Of a DNA stretch of 46,596 nucleotides, positions 18,154 to 27,370 are shown one piece after another (the first letter of the stretch is position 1; every line of letters begins with the position of its first letter). The notes under the pieces were generated by a model. It made no database searches. It saw only the letters and a list, made by a program, of their open reading frames with translations, and was not told the origin of the DNA. The stretch is from the NCBI GenBank assembly GCA_903903985.1, contig CAIVAT010000192.1, positions 1 to 46,596 of the forward strand, given 5' to 3'. This DNA is from an uncultured Bacteroidales bacterium (GTDB lineage: Bacteria; Bacteroidota; Bacteroidia; Bacteroidales; FEN-979). Made by a program: the position numbers and the translations under genes.

Positions 18154-20196
18154 CTACTCTTTATTGAGGATCAATCGCTTCGTTTCAGTCTTGTTATTCA
18201 TGATGAGCCTGTAGAAGTAGATTCCAGCAGGAAGCTTGTTCCCGCGGGAATCGGTTCCGTCCCAACGAAGTGTGGCAGTTCCAGGTTCAAATATCTTATT
18301 AACCAGTGTTTTAACCGTTGATCCCTGCAAATTCAGAATTTCTGCGGTAACCAAACACCGCTGTTGTATTTCCAGCGCAAAGGTTGTTTCTGTGCTGAAG
18401 GGATTCGGATAGTTGTTTCCGCCATTGTCCATTTGTTTCTGATCATTTGCTGATGACAACAACAGGTAGTTTATCATCAGGATCACCCGGTGGCTGCCGG
18501 TAGAGGTGGTGTACTGCAGGCTGTCAACAACAAATTGTGTTGCTGGGCTATTGACAAGAATATACATCTTAACCCGTATTGCAACACTGTCGCCCGGATT
18601 CACGATATGTGGCAACAGGCTTACCGACATGGAATCAACATACCATGGATTTCCCCCGTGCTGCTGAACATAATTCAGGCTGATCGCACTGCTGGTGAGA
18701 TTTTTCAATTGTGTGATTTTTCCCAAATAGCAATCCTCGAAGGTGATAAACCAGAGTGTATCAGGCACAGGCGCAAGGTTGGTATAAATTGTCTGGAATT
18801 GAAAAGGATCGGCTTGCCCGATGAATGGGGCGGTGGCATGGCGTCCCGACAGGTCATCAGCAGAAAGAAAATATCTGATGATGCTTCCGGCTGGTTGTTT
18901 CGGAATGACGCCTGTGTAATGGCCGGCAGTGGTATTGATCATCATTGATGCCAGATATGGTCCGCCATTGACCTGGTAATGAACCATCACCGAATCACTG
19001 ATGATGGGTTGCTGACTGCTGGCAATGATGTCGGCACTGACCGTGTAATCTGTTTCACAAGGCTGATTTCCCGAGATGGGGATGTGCCTGATGTGAAGCA
19101 GCCCGATATCGGAAATGCCCATCACCCGGCAATGCAGCGCATCGGTCGAGATCCAGGGAGTGGATGGATTCCCGATGAAACCGATGACCTTATAACCGGG
19201 CATGGCGGCTTCATATACTGCTTTGGCACTGTCGTCCCATGCCGAATTCATAAAGGGTACGAGCACTTTATTGTTCAGGATCACCGAATTGGTATAGGGT
19301 TGGTCCTGTGGGGTCATCACCCTGTAGATCCTGTAATGATATCCATACGAACAGGGTTGTGAAGCCCAGTATGCTGCGGCCGATTCAAGCGCGGTGTATT
19401 CAGGATCGGATGTCAGGACTTTCCGGATCAGCATTTTATCGGGTGCAAGAAATTTACCCCAACAGTCGATGTGATCAATGGTCGAAGAGATATTCGGGTC
19501 GGGAACGACCTGGTAATTTGTTATGCCAAGGTAATCGTTCATTTTCTGGGCGATCTGCTCATGTGTTTGGGTTGGGTTCTCATCCCACACCAGCTCGGTA
19601 GAGGAGGATAATCCAAATCCATCGGTCATATAGTCGCCGCCTGTTGAAATCACATTCATACCAAACCAGGGGATTCCAAGCATCGCGGCCATCTTTTTGG
19701 GAATTTCATCATCGTTTGGACGGGGGCGGTTGTATGGAAAATCGACAATCCCGATCTGGCTGGCGCTGTCTGATTCAAACCAGGGGCCATAGTCCCTGGT
19801 CCAATAACTGTCGGTTGCAGCGATCAGAAAATTGCAGTGGCTGGTGTCCACGCCATTGGCAACGTACTGGCTGATGACCGTGTTTTTCTGCGCGGTGGAG
19901 GCCACGATCGTTGTGAGGGTGACATCGGTGGCCATCTCTTTGATGAGGGTGATGGGTATGCCAAAAGGGTAACGGATCAAGGCACCCTGCATCCGGTCAA
20001 ACTCAGCAACATTGCGCAGCGGGGCGACGGGAGGATCTGTTTCGACAAATCCCCTGCCGATTTCGTTCTTGTGCAATAATTCTTCAGGCGACATTTCGTG
20101 CTGAAGGACTGGGCGTTCCACCCGGGAAGTATCCTGTGAGACAGCCGGATGGGCCATCATGAAAACCAGGATCAGCAAGGTAAATATATATCTCAT
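18154..20196 (-). CDS. Secreted peptidylarginine deiminase (PPAD-like) with T9SS sorting domain
   Basis: A PAD_porph/agmatine-deiminase-fold enzyme predicted to convert arginine to citrulline outside the cell. I start it at 20196 (680 aa; signal peptide ending HPAVSQ); the ATG at 20208 is possible but would be almost leaderless. The catalytic residues are D135 (WTRDYGPW), H242 and D244 (DHIDCWGK), N303 (PYTNSVILNN) and C356 (TDALHCRVMG). They match P. gingivalis PPAD D130, H236, D238, N297 and C351 with a constant shift of five or six. The Arg pair that in PPAD binds the substrate C-terminal carboxylate (R152/R154) is also present, as R157/R159 in YNRPRPNDDE. An Ig-like domain (about 380-468, ending FIGQADPFQF) follows. 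Then comes an extra beta-rich module of about 120 residues, and a type A sorting domain (YPNPFSTETTF to RLILNKE). An agmatine deiminase role is less likely because the protein is exported. Confidence 0.88.
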   Translation of the reverse strand: MRYIFTLLILVFMMAHPAVSQDTSRVERPVLQHEMSPEELLHKNEIGRGFVETDPPVAPLRNVAEFDRMQGALIRYPFGIPITLIKEMATDVTLTTIVASTAQKNTVISQYVANGVDTSHCNFLIAATDSYWTRDYGPWFESDSASQIGIVDFPYNRPRPNDDEIPKKMAAMLGIPWFGMNVISTGGDYMTDGFGLSSSTELVWDENPTQTHEQIAQKMNDYLGITNYQVVPDPNISSTIDHIDCWGKFLAPDKMLIRKVLTSDPEYTALESAAAYWASQPCSYGYHYRIYRVMTPQDQPYTNSVILNNKVLVPFMNSAWDDSAKAVYEAAMPGYKVIGFIGNPSTPWISTDALHCRVMGISDIGLLHIRHIPISGNQPCETDYTVSADIIASSQQPIISDSVMVHYQVNGGPYLASMMINTTAGHYTGVIPKQPAGSIIRYFLSADDLSGRHATAPFIGQADPFQFQTIYTNLAPVPDTLWFITFEDCYLGKITQLKNLTSSAISLNYVQQHGGNPWYVDSMSVSLLPHIVNPGDSVAIRVKMYILVNSPATQFVVDSLQYTTSTGSHRVILMINYLLLSSANDQKQMDNGGNNYPNPFSTETTFALEIQQRCLVTAEILNLQGSTVKTLVNKIFEPGTATLRWDGTDSRGNKLPAGIYFYRLIMNNKTETKRLILNKE

Positions 20197-20215
20197 GTTA
20201 TTTTGCATATGAATG

Positions 20216-20245
20216 CAAAAGTAACACTTTCGCAATTCTCTCAAA
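20216..20245 (-). promoter_or_regulatory. Promoter of the PPAD-like gene
   Basis: On the minus strand TACTTTTG (20223 to 20216) follows TTTG with an 18-base spacer, close to the Bacteroidota TTTG-N19-21-TAnnTTTG pattern. Its distance favours the start codon at 20196 over the one at 20208. Confidence 0.5.
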
Positions 20246-20250
20246 ATCAT

Positions 20251-20258
20251 TAAATTTG
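20251..20258 (+). promoter_or_regulatory. Putative -7 element of the CDF transporter gene
   Basis: TAAATTTG, followed by C, ends 15 bases before the ATG at 20274, with TTTC 19 bases upstream as a weak -33. It shares a 77-base divergent spacer with the PPAD-like promoter. Confidence 0.45.
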
Positions 20259-20273
20259 CTGAAATTTCATTGA

Positions 20274-21128
20274 ATGAACAGAAAAGTCAGTGTCGCCCGC
20301 CTCTCCATCGTGTCCAACAGCCTGCTTATTCTCATGAAAGTAACGGTTGGACTGCTTTCAGGGTCGGTGAGTATTATTTCTGAGGCAATCCATTCGTTCA
20401 TGGACCTGCTCGCTTCGTTCGTGGCTTATTTTTCGGTAAGGATTTCGGATACTCCTGCAGATGAGCGGCACCCTTATGGCCACGGGAAATTTGAAAACAT
20501 CTCCGGGGTTGTTGAAGCCCTGCTCATCTTTGTTGCCGCTTTCTGGATCATTTATGAAGCGGTGCATAAGATTATTAATCCGACAAAGGTTGAACACATC
20601 GGTTTCGGTTTTGCGGTAATGATTGTTTCGGCCATTGTAAACATCTTTGTTTCCAGAAGGTTATACCAGGTTGCGAAAGAAACCGATTCGGTAGCACTTG
20701 AAGCTGATGCACTGCACCTGAAGACGGATGTGTACACCTCTATTGGTGTGGCTACCGGCCTGGTCCTGATGTGGATCAGCGGAATGCCTTTGGTTGACCC
20801 CATCATTGCCATCTTTGTGGCACTGCTGATTTTAAAGGAATCATTTGAATTGTTTTCCAAGGCCTATGCCCCGCTCCTCGACCTTGCCTTGCCGGCTTCC
20901 GAAGTGGCAAAAATTTCAGGAATTATACAGTACCACTGTACCGGCGGAATGAGTTTTCATGACCTCCGTACGCGAAAAGCAGGGAATTATAAATACATCG
21001 ATTTTCATTTAAACCTTGATCCGGAAAAAACGGTCAGGGAGGCCCATGAGATTTGTGATCAGATCGAAGAAGATCTTAAAAAAGCCTTTGATCACACCGA
21101 GGTCACCATCCATGTGGAAAATTTTTAA
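20274..21128 (+). CDS. Cation diffusion facilitator family transporter
   Basis: A proton-coupled divalent metal exporter in the inner membrane, 284 aa. Five to six helices occupy residues 10-195, followed by a cytoplasmic ferredoxin-like domain (about 210-284). The intramembrane metal site reads HSFMD in helix 2 (HxxxD) and HLKTD in helix 5 (HxxxD). This two-His, two-Asp set is usual for zinc rather than iron or manganese transporters. The HPYGHGKFE loop is the CDF signature. Substrate specificity is inferred only from these ligands. It diverges from the PPAD-like gene and is followed by mltD under its own promoter. Confidence 0.93.
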   Translation: MNRKVSVARLSIVSNSLLILMKVTVGLLSGSVSIISEAIHSFMDLLASFVAYFSVRISDTPADERHPYGHGKFENISGVVEALLIFVAAFWIIYEAVHKIINPTKVEHIGFGFAVMIVSAIVNIFVSRRLYQVAKETDSVALEADALHLKTDVYTSIGVATGLVLMWISGMPLVDPIIAIFVALLILKESFELFSKAYAPLLDLALPASEVAKISGIIQYHCTGGMSFHDLRTRKAGNYKYIDFHLNLDPEKTVREAHEICDQIEEDLKKAFDHTEVTIHVENF

Positions 21129-21138
21129 AATAAAACCC

Positions 21139-21146
21139 TATTTTTG
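21139..21146 (+). promoter_or_regulatory. Putative -7 element of mltD
   Basis: TATTTTTG, followed by C, lies just after the CDF stop codon and 41 bases before the mltD ATG. No clear -33 box is visible. Confidence 0.4.
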
Positions 21147-21187
21147 CAGTTATACTATAAAACATTATCGCATAAAATGTTATATTC

Positions 21188-22990
21188 ATGGTGTTGAAAA
21201 AAATCCAGTATTCCCTGCTTTCCCTCCTCTTATTTCCATTTTATCTTCAGGCACAGGACCCCATCCAGCCCGATTCTTTGATCAGGAACCGGCATTTTGT
21301 TGAAGACGACCAGGTTGTCGTCATGCTGGACAGCCTTGCCAACCTGAAAATTTTCGAAGACACGCAATTCCCGAACGCGAACCAGTATCAGAACTGGAGC
21401 ACCTATTCCGACAATGATGTTCCCACCTTTCCCGATTCGGTATACATGGAGCGCATTGCGCTGATGAACGATCAGTCGCCTTTTGAATACGTCTATAACC
21501 AGGAGGTGAAAAAATTCATCGAACTGTACGGTGTCAGGAAACGCAAACTGACTGCCCGCATCCTTGGTTTGGCGCAGATTTATTTTCCGCTTTTTGAAGA
21601 GCAGCTTGATAAATACAACATGCCCCTGGAACTTAAATATCTTGCTGTTATTGAATCTGCGCTCAATCCGATTGCAAACTCACCGGCCGGGGCCAAAGGG
21701 CTGTGGCAGTTCATGTATGGTACAGGAAAGGGTTACGGGCTAAAGGTAAGCACCTATGTTGACGACCGGTTCGATCCGTATAAATCTACCATTGCAGCAT
21801 GCGAGCACCTCACCGATCTGCATGATATTTATGGAAGCTGGTCACTGGCCCTGGCTGCCTACAATTCCGGGGCAGGAAATGTCAATAAAGCGATTCGCCG
21901 TTCAGGGGGTATCAAGAATTTTTGGGCAATAAAAAAATACCTGCCAAAGGAAACTGCTTCGTACGTTCCCGCTTTCATTGCGGCGAGTTATGTTTTAACC
22001 TACGCGAATGAACACAAGATCCATCCGGTTGACCCGGGAATCCTCTATTACGAGGTGGATACGGTCACCGTTCACAGCCCTTTGTCATTCGATCAGATTT
22101 CAGAAATGCTCAACATTCCGATGGATGAAATCGTGTTTTTAAATCCCTCATTCAAACACAAAGTAATCCCCGCCTCCCCAGAAAATCCCTTTAAACTGCG
22201 ATTACGGAAAAAGTATATCGGGAATTTCATCAACAATGAAACCGCACTGTATGCATACAAGACAAAAGAGGGTTTGGCCAGCGAAGCGATGGCCCAATTG
22301 GTTTACAGCAACTACCGTGAATCAGAACTTTACACCGTGAAAAGCGGTGAAACGGTCTCTTCCATTGCAAAGAAATTCCATATGACTACCGGGGAGTTAA
22401 AATCGCTCAACGGGCTGAAGAAAAATTCGATCAGGCCAAATAAAAAAATCCTGGTATATACCAATCCTGCCAAAGGGAAACCCCAGGAAGGAGGTGCCTC
22501 TTCCACCTATGTTCCCCAGGCAATACCCAAAGACACTGCATTAAAGACCACCGCTTCAGGAGCAATTTCTGAGCCTGTTTCTTCCAAAACCCCCGCACCA
22601 TCAGGTCATTCTGAAGAAACCTCCCTGGCTATTTATGTAGTGATCAGTGGTGATAACCTGGGCCGCATTGCAGCGAAACATCACTGTACCACCGCTGAAT
22701 TAATGAAATGGAACAATCTTCCCGATGAAAAAATTCTTGTCGGTCAGAAAATTAAAGTTGCCGCAAACGGAAATGAAACAGCTGCCAGTGTTAAGAAGGA
22801 ACTGGAGGAGAAATCCAAAAAACCGTCTTCCGCATCACAGCACTATTCCTATTATTCGATTCAGTCGGGAGATAACCTTTGGGAAATCGCGGATAAATAC
22901 GATGTAACCGTGTCTCAGCTCAAAACAGCGAACAACCTGAAAAATAACAGCCGTTTAAAACCAGGGCAAAAAATAAAAATCCCCAAATAA
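21188..22990 (+). CDS. mltD: Membrane-bound lytic murein transglycosylase D with three LysM domains
   Basis: Cleaves peptidoglycan glycan strands to leave 1,6-anhydro ends. A signal peptide (residues 1-22, ending YLQAQ) has no lipobox, so a periplasmic rather than lipid-anchored protein is likely. The SLT catalytic domain spans about 130-260, with catalytic E156 in AVIESALNP and the family motifs GAKGLWQF and [10 protein letters not shown]. Three LysM peptidoglycan-binding repeats follow at about 381-424, 482-525 and 555-599, each with the S-G-[ED]-[NT] core. A low-complexity Ser/Thr/Pro linker separates the first two. At 600 aa it is longer than E. coli MltD (about 450), partly because of the third LysM and an N-terminal extension. 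Confidence 0.95.
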   Translation: MVLKKIQYSLLSLLLFPFYLQAQDPIQPDSLIRNRHFVEDDQVVVMLDSLANLKIFEDTQFPNANQYQNWSTYSDNDVPTFPDSVYMERIALMNDQSPFEYVYNQEVKKFIELYGVRKRKLTARILGLAQIYFPLFEEQLDKYNMPLELKYLAVIESALNPIANSPAGAKGLWQFMYGTGKGYGLKVSTYVDDRFDPYKSTIAACEHLTDLHDIYGSWSLALAAYNSGAGNVNKAIRRSGGIKNFWAIKKYLPKETASYVPAFIAASYVLTYANEHKIHPVDPGILYYEVDTVTVHSPLSFDQISEMLNIPMDEIVFLNPSFKHKVIPASPENPFKLRLRKKYIGNFINNETALYAYKTKEGLASEAMAQLVYSNYRESELYTVKSGETVSSIAKKFHMTTGELKSLNGLKKNSIRPNKKILVYTNPAKGKPQEGGASSTYVPQAIPKDTALKTTASGAISEPVSSKTPAPSGHSEETSLAIYVVISGDNLGRIAAKHHCTTAELMKWNNLPDEKILVGQKIKVAANGNETAASVKKELEEKSKKPSSASQHYSYYSIQSGDNLWEIADKYDVTVSQLKTANNLKNNSRLKPGQKIKIPK

Positions 22991-23025
22991 TTTGTTGAAA
23001 TTGTAAATGATAAAAAAATTTGCAG

Positions 23026-23033
23026 TACTTTTG
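23026..23033 (+). promoter_or_regulatory. Putative -7 element of the tetR exporter operon
   Basis: TACTTTTG with a TTG 22 bases upstream (23001-23003). It lies two bases before the first operator-like repeat and 43 bases before the tetR ATG. Confidence 0.45.
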
Positions 23034-23034
23034 A

Positions 23035-23074
23035 CCACCTGGTTAAACCAAATGATTAATCCACCCGGTTAAAC
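23035..23074 (+). promoter_or_regulatory. Candidate TetR operator pair
   Basis: Two 14-base direct repeats, CCACCTGGTTAAAC (23035-23048) and CCACCCGGTTAAAC (23061-23074), 26 bases apart. The first contains the palindrome TGGTT-a-AACCA. They cover the expected transcription start and reach to three bases before the tetR ATG, which suits autorepression. Confidence 0.5.
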
Positions 23075-23076
23075 GA

Positions 23077-23703
23077 ATGGGAAACTCAGTATTATCTTCG
23101 GAAGAACGCATTCTGGAAGCCGCAAAGAAGGTGTTTCACCACAAAGGATTTGATGGCGCCCGCATGCAGGAGATCGCCGACGAAGCCGGTGTGAACAAAT
23201 CGCTGGTGCATTATTACTATCGTAATAAAGATAACATTTTTCAGGCCGTTTTTGAAGACGCTTTTTCCAAACTCATCTCCAGATTGAATGAAATATTCTT
23301 CTCAGAACTTCCTTTTTCAGCCAAAATTGAAACTTTCATTGACTACTATGTCACCTTCCTTTCTCAAAATGCTTACCTTCCGTTGTTTATACTCAATGGA
23401 TTGTATGAAAAACCGGACCAGATCAGGAAGATAATGGGAAAAAACCAACTCTCCCCCGATCGCTTGATGGATCAGATCCGCAAACAGGTTAAGGAGGAGA
23501 TGAATATAGACATAAATCCAATGCACATTTATATCAACGTACTGGCACTCAGCATTTTTCCGGTTATTGCCAAACCGCTGATCCAGACCATATTTGGTTT
23601 TTCAAATGAACAACTCCTCCGGTTCTTTGAGGAAAGGAAAACATCAGTTCCCGAATTCATCCTAAATGCTTTAACAAGCCATGAGAAAAATACGAGCAGG
23701 TAA
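23077..23703 (+). CDS. TetR/AcrR-family transcriptional regulator
   Basis: A 208-aa one-domain-plus-ligand-domain repressor. The N-terminal TetR helix-turn-helix spans about residues 10-56 (ILEAAKKVFHHKGFDGARMQEIADEAG, then a recognition helix with VNKSLVHYYYRNKD). The C-terminal helical domain presumably binds the exporter's inducer. It is the first gene of the exporter operon, and its last 23 bases overlap the tolC-family gene. It therefore probably controls the whole unit through the repeat pair just upstream. The inducer cannot be predicted. Confidence 0.93.
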   Translation: MGNSVLSSEERILEAAKKVFHHKGFDGARMQEIADEAGVNKSLVHYYYRNKDNIFQAVFEDAFSKLISRLNEIFFSELPFSAKIETFIDYYVTFLSQNAYLPLFILNGLYEKPDQIRKIMGKNQLSPDRLMDQIRKQVKEEMNIDINPMHIYINVLALSIFPVIAKPLIQTIFGFSNEQLLRFFEERKTSVPEFILNALTSHEKNTSR

Positions 23704-24988
23704 CATCCCGCTTACCGGGTTTGCCGGATTCATCCTTTTGCTGCTTCTGCCAATCATGGCGCAGACCCAGGATTCCATCACCCTGGATTACTGCTACCGG
23801 CAGGCTGAGAAGAATTACCCTTTGCGTCAGCAACTGGGAATGCTTGGAAATTCAAACACCCTGAAGGTTCAGAACCTGAATAAGAACTACCTTCCCCAGT
23901 TCAATATCAACGGCGGGGCATCCCTGCAATCAGATGTGACTCAGGTTGCCATCGACCTTCCGAAAGGTTTGCCCGAAATTGCCATGCCCACCCTCAGCAA
24001 GGACTGGTATAAAATAACCCTGGATGTCAACCAGGTAATCTATGATGGCCGCGTAACCTACTATCAAAAGCAAACCGAGGCATTCACATTGCAGGCTGAT
24101 CAGAAAGCCGTTGAGATTGAGTTGTATAAACTCAAGGACCGGATCAACCAGATTTTTTTCAGCATCATCCTTTTGCAGGAAAATGAATCATTGCTGAACA
24201 GCAACAAGGACCGCATCACGGTAAAACTGACCGAAGTTCAGTCGGGGATCAGGAATGGCGCTGTTCTTGAAATGAATGCGGATATCCTGAAAGCCGAACT
24301 GGTAAGGCTCGACCAACAACTAACTGAAACCCGCATGGACCGAAGTGCTGGCTACAAGATGCTTTCGGAACTGATTTCTTCTCCGGTTGCAGAATCTACG
24401 GCACTTGTCACGCCAAAGGTAACCTTGCCAGGTACGGATTTTGAAGATAAACGGCTTGAATATGAATTGTTCAGCATCCAGCGTTCAAAAGTTGACCTGA
24501 TGCGGAACATGGTCACCACGAAATGGAATCCTAAAATTTTTGCATACGGACAGGCAGGTTACGGAAGGCCAAGCCTGAACATGCTTGACGACAATTTCAT
24601 GCCCTGGTGGCTTTTCGGCGTAAAACTGACCTGGACTCCGTGGAACTGGAACCAGAATAAAAATGAAAAGCAAATTCTTACCATTCAGAACGATTTGCTC
24701 CGCAGCCAGCAGGAAACATTTGATAAAAACCTGAAGATAAGCGCTCAAAAGGACCTGAGTGAGGTGTTGAAATTCACCGAGTTACTTGCTCAGGATGCAC
24801 AAATTATTGCATTGCGGAAAAAGATCACCAAAACAGCATCGTCACAACTGGATAACGGGGTGATCACATCGAGCGACTATATTTCCCGGCTGAATGAAGA
24901 GACACAGGCACAACTAAATTTGGAAATACATAATATTCAGCTAATTAAAGCAAAACTTTCATATCTTTATACATTAGGAAAGCTTTAA
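23681..24988 (+). CDS. TolC-family outer-membrane efflux protein
   Basis: The outer-membrane exit duct of the tripartite exporter, 435 aa. A signal peptide (about residues 1-29, ending IMAQTQ) is followed by two OEP-type repeats with long predicted coiled-coil helices, for example around residues 130-220 and 330-430. Beta-strand segments lie near 60-100 and 270-310. It overlaps the end of tetR by 23 bases, which shows co-expression. It is somewhat short for the family but not truncated. It ends 11 bases before a GC-rich repeat that precedes the HlyD gene. Confidence 0.92.
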   Translation: MRKIRAGNIPLTGFAGFILLLLLPIMAQTQDSITLDYCYRQAEKNYPLRQQLGMLGNSNTLKVQNLNKNYLPQFNINGGASLQSDVTQVAIDLPKGLPEIAMPTLSKDWYKITLDVNQVIYDGRVTYYQKQTEAFTLQADQKAVEIELYKLKDRINQIFFSIILLQENESLLNSNKDRITVKLTEVQSGIRNGAVLEMNADILKAELVRLDQQLTETRMDRSAGYKMLSELISSPVAESTALVTPKVTLPGTDFEDKRLEYELFSIQRSKVDLMRNMVTTKWNPKIFAYGQAGYGRPSLNMLDDNFMPWWLFGVKLTWTPWNWNQNKNEKQILTIQNDLLRSQQETFDKNLKISAQKDLSEVLKFTELLAQDAQIIALRKKITKTASSQLDNGVITSSDYISRLNEETQAQLNLEIHNIQLIKAKLSYLYTLGKL

Positions 24989-24999
24989 TATCCACCAAG

Positions 25000-25040
25000 G
25001 CACCCCTCCCTGATTGGGGAGGAGTCGGGGGTGGGGTAAT
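25000..25040. repeat. GC-rich C/G-tract palindromic repeat (copy 3)
   Basis: The hairpin CCTCCC-tgattg-GGGAGG at 25005-25022, then a G-rich tail, inside the operon between the TolC and HlyD genes. Within an operon it may act as an mRNA processing or attenuation site rather than a full terminator. Confidence 0.6.
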
Positions 25041-25051
25041 AAATCATTCAT

Positions 25052-25945
25052 ATGAAAAAACATTTTTTAACAACCCTGGTCATCCTGACCATGCTGACCG
25101 CATCCTGCAGCGACAATAACGACAAACCCGATGCGTATGGTTCTTTTGAAGCAACGGAGGTTACCGTTTCTTCGCTTGCGAATGGACGGATCATGCAACT
25201 TCATATTGAAGAGGGCCAGTTGGTTGATTCCAACGAATTGGTCGGCTTTGTTGATACCACCGACCTGTATCTGAAAAAAATGCAGGGGATTGCCCAGAAA
25301 GATGCCACGGGTTCAAGACGGGAAGACCTGACTGCCCAGATTGCAGTACAGGAACAAAACCGGGCGAACATCCTGATTGAGCAAACCCGTGTGATTAATT
25401 TGCTTAAGGATGGTGCAGCAACACAGAAACAACTGGATGACATCAACTCAAACCTTAACCTGATCGACAAACAGGTTGCCTCGTTAAAAACGCAATTCAG
25501 GGGCATTGAGGATCAGATCGGAAGTGCGGAACAACAAATAGCACAGGTGCGTGAATCCATAAATAATGCACTTATTATCAATCCGTTGAAAGGAACTGTC
25601 CTGACGAAATTTGCAGAAAGCAATGAAGTAACTACCTTTGGAAAGCCGTTATACAAGATCGCCGACCTCCGTGAAATGGAACTTCGCGTATATGTCAGCG
25701 GGGCACAGTTGCCACACATTAAAATAGGAGACAAGGTGGAGGTGCGTATCGATAAAGATGAAAAGACAAATACGAAAATGGAAGGTCTTGTCAGCTGGAT
25801 TTCTCAAACCGCGGAATTCACGCCTAAAACCATCCAAACAAAAGAAGAACGCGTAAACCTTGTATACGCTGTAAAGGTTCGCCTACAAAATGATGGCAGC
25901 CTGAAGATTGGCATGCCGGGCGAGATTAAATTAAATTCACATTAA
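25052..25945 (+). CDS. HlyD-family periplasmic adaptor lipoprotein
   Basis: Links the inner-membrane ABC transporter to the TolC-like duct. At 297 aa it has a lipoprotein signal with lipobox LTASC and lipidated C19. The barrel-sandwich (lipoyl-like) half-motifs flank a coiled-coil hairpin: SLANGRIMQLHIEEGQLV before it (about 43-60) and NPLKGTVLTKFAESNEV after it (about 174-190). The hairpin covers about residues 75-165. A beta-barrel domain follows (ELRVYVSGAQLPHIKIGDKV). Its closest functional analogues are YbhG-type adaptors. It lies between tolC and the ABC genes. Confidence 0.92.
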   Translation: MKKHFLTTLVILTMLTASCSDNNDKPDAYGSFEATEVTVSSLANGRIMQLHIEEGQLVDSNELVGFVDTTDLYLKKMQGIAQKDATGSRREDLTAQIAVQEQNRANILIEQTRVINLLKDGAATQKQLDDINSNLNLIDKQVASLKTQFRGIEDQIGSAEQQIAQVRESINNALIINPLKGTVLTKFAESNEVTTFGKPLYKIADLREMELRVYVSGAQLPHIKIGDKVEVRIDKDEKTNTKMEGLVSWISQTAEFTPKTIQTKEERVNLVYAVKVRLQNDGSLKIGMPGEIKLNSH

Positions 25946-25960
25946 CCAGATCAAAAAATC

Positions 25961-26431
25961 ATGAAAAAAATCGCATCAACCATTTTACTGCTTTTCGTCA
26001 TGACCCTGTGGTCGGGATTATCTGCCACAGCCCAAACCCACAAAGGCGACGATATTATCGGAACCTGGCTGAACCAGGAGGCTACCGGGAAAATTACCCT
26101 GTATAAAGAAAATGGCAAGTATTTCGGAAAACTCGTATGGCTCAGGGAGCCAAACGACAAGATAACCGGATTGCCCCGTACCGATAAGGAGAACCCGGAT
26201 GAGAAACTGAAAGCGAAACCGCTGATCGGCATGGTCAACATGAAAAACTTTACCTTTGATGGACAGGATGAGTGGTCGGGCGGAACCATCTATGATCCGA
26301 AAAACGGAAAGACATACAAATGTTACATCGAATTTGAAAGTCCGACCAAGCTGAAAGTACGCGGATACATTGGTGTTTCCTTGCTTGGAAGAAACACTTA
26401 CTGGACAAAGTCATCCCCCCCGCAGAATTAA
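25961..26431 (+). CDS. DUF2147-family exported protein
   Basis: A 156-aa exported protein with a clear signal peptide (ending SATAQ). The DUF2147 domain runs from IIGTWLNQEATGKITLYKENG to the C-terminal LLGRNTYW. The fold is expected to be a small calycin-like beta barrel, and its molecular function is unknown. It sits 15 bases after the HlyD gene and three bases before the first ABC ATPase gene. It is therefore translated as part of the exporter operon, and a role in the periplasmic handling of the substrate is only an inference. Confidence 0.88.
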   Translation: MKKIASTILLLFVMTLWSGLSATAQTHKGDDIIGTWLNQEATGKITLYKENGKYFGKLVWLREPNDKITGLPRTDKENPDEKLKAKPLIGMVNMKNFTFDGQDEWSGGTIYDPKNGKTYKCYIEFESPTKLKVRGYIGVSLLGRNTYWTKSSPPQN

Positions 26432-26434
26432 ATT

Positions 26435-27370
26435 ATGCCGGAAAATTCCATCCATGTTCAAAGTCTGACCAAACGATTTGGAGAGACCCTTGCCCTTGAT
26501 GATGTCTCCTTTGATGTTGCCAGGGGTGAACTGTTTGGATTCATCGGTCCTGACGGAGCCGGGAAAACGACACTGTTTCGCATCCTGACCACCCTGCTTC
26601 TCGCCGACAAGGGCATCTGCAACGTGGAGGGGCTTGATGTGGTGAAGGATTACAGGAAAATAAGGCGAATCAGCGGTTACATGCCCGGGAAATTTTCACT
26701 CTACCAGGATCTAACTGTTGAAGAAAACCTGAAATTCTTTGCTACCATTTTTGGCACCACCATCCGTGAAAATTACAGCCTGGTAAAAGATATCTACCAG
26801 CAGATTGAACCATTCAAAAACAGGAAAGCCGGGAAATTATCGGGCGGGATGAAACAGAAACTTGCTTTGTCCTGTGCCATGATCCACAAGCCGGAAGTGC
26901 TTTTTCTTGATGAGCCCACCACGGGGGTTGATGCCGTTTCGCGGCTTGAATTCTGGCAAATGCTCAACCGGCTGAAGGAGTCCGGGATCACCATCCTGGT
27001 CTCCACACCTTACATGGATGAAGCAGGGCAATGCGATCGCGTGGCGTTGATGCAAAATGGCCGGATCATGACCATCAGTACCCCAAATGAGGTGATCCGG
27101 AATTATCCGTTGTCGCTTTTTTCGGTGAAATCCGGAGACATCTATCAACTTTTAAGTGAACTCAGGCTCTACCCGGGAGTGCACAGTGTGTATGCTTTCG
27201 GGCAATCGGCGCATGTTTCTTTCAATGATCGGAATATCGAAAAAGAAATTCTGTCTGATTTTCTGAAGAAAAACCATCATGAATCGGTGTCAATAACGCC
27301 GATTGAAGCGACCATCGAAGATTGTTTCATGGAACTCATGAATACCCCGGCGAAAGAAAAAACCACTTAG
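26435..27370 (+). CDS. ABC transporter ATPase 1 (YbhF N-half type, H-loop lacking His)
   Basis: A 311-aa nucleotide-binding subunit. Walker A is GPDGAGKTT, the signature is LSGG (135-138) followed by MKQK, Walker B is VLFLDEP and the D-loop is GVD. The H-loop, normally STH, reads STPYMDEA with P192 in place of the catalytic His. The C-terminal 80 residues form an extra domain. The protein resembles the first half of the fused double ATPase YbhF, here as a separate gene. Its last two codons and its TAG stop lie in the left arm of the repeat element at 27361-27481. Confidence 0.93.
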   Translation: MPENSIHVQSLTKRFGETLALDDVSFDVARGELFGFIGPDGAGKTTLFRILTTLLLADKGICNVEGLDVVKDYRKIRRISGYMPGKFSLYQDLTVEENLKFFATIFGTTIRENYSLVKDIYQQIEPFKNRKAGKLSGGMKQKLALSCAMIHKPEVLFLDEPTTGVDAVSRLEFWQMLNRLKESGITILVSTPYMDEAGQCDRVALMQNGRIMTISTPNEVIRNYPLSLFSVKSGDIYQLLSELRLYPGVHSVYAFGQSAHVSFNDRNIEKEILSDFLKKNHHESVSITPIEATIEDCFMELMNTPAKEKTT

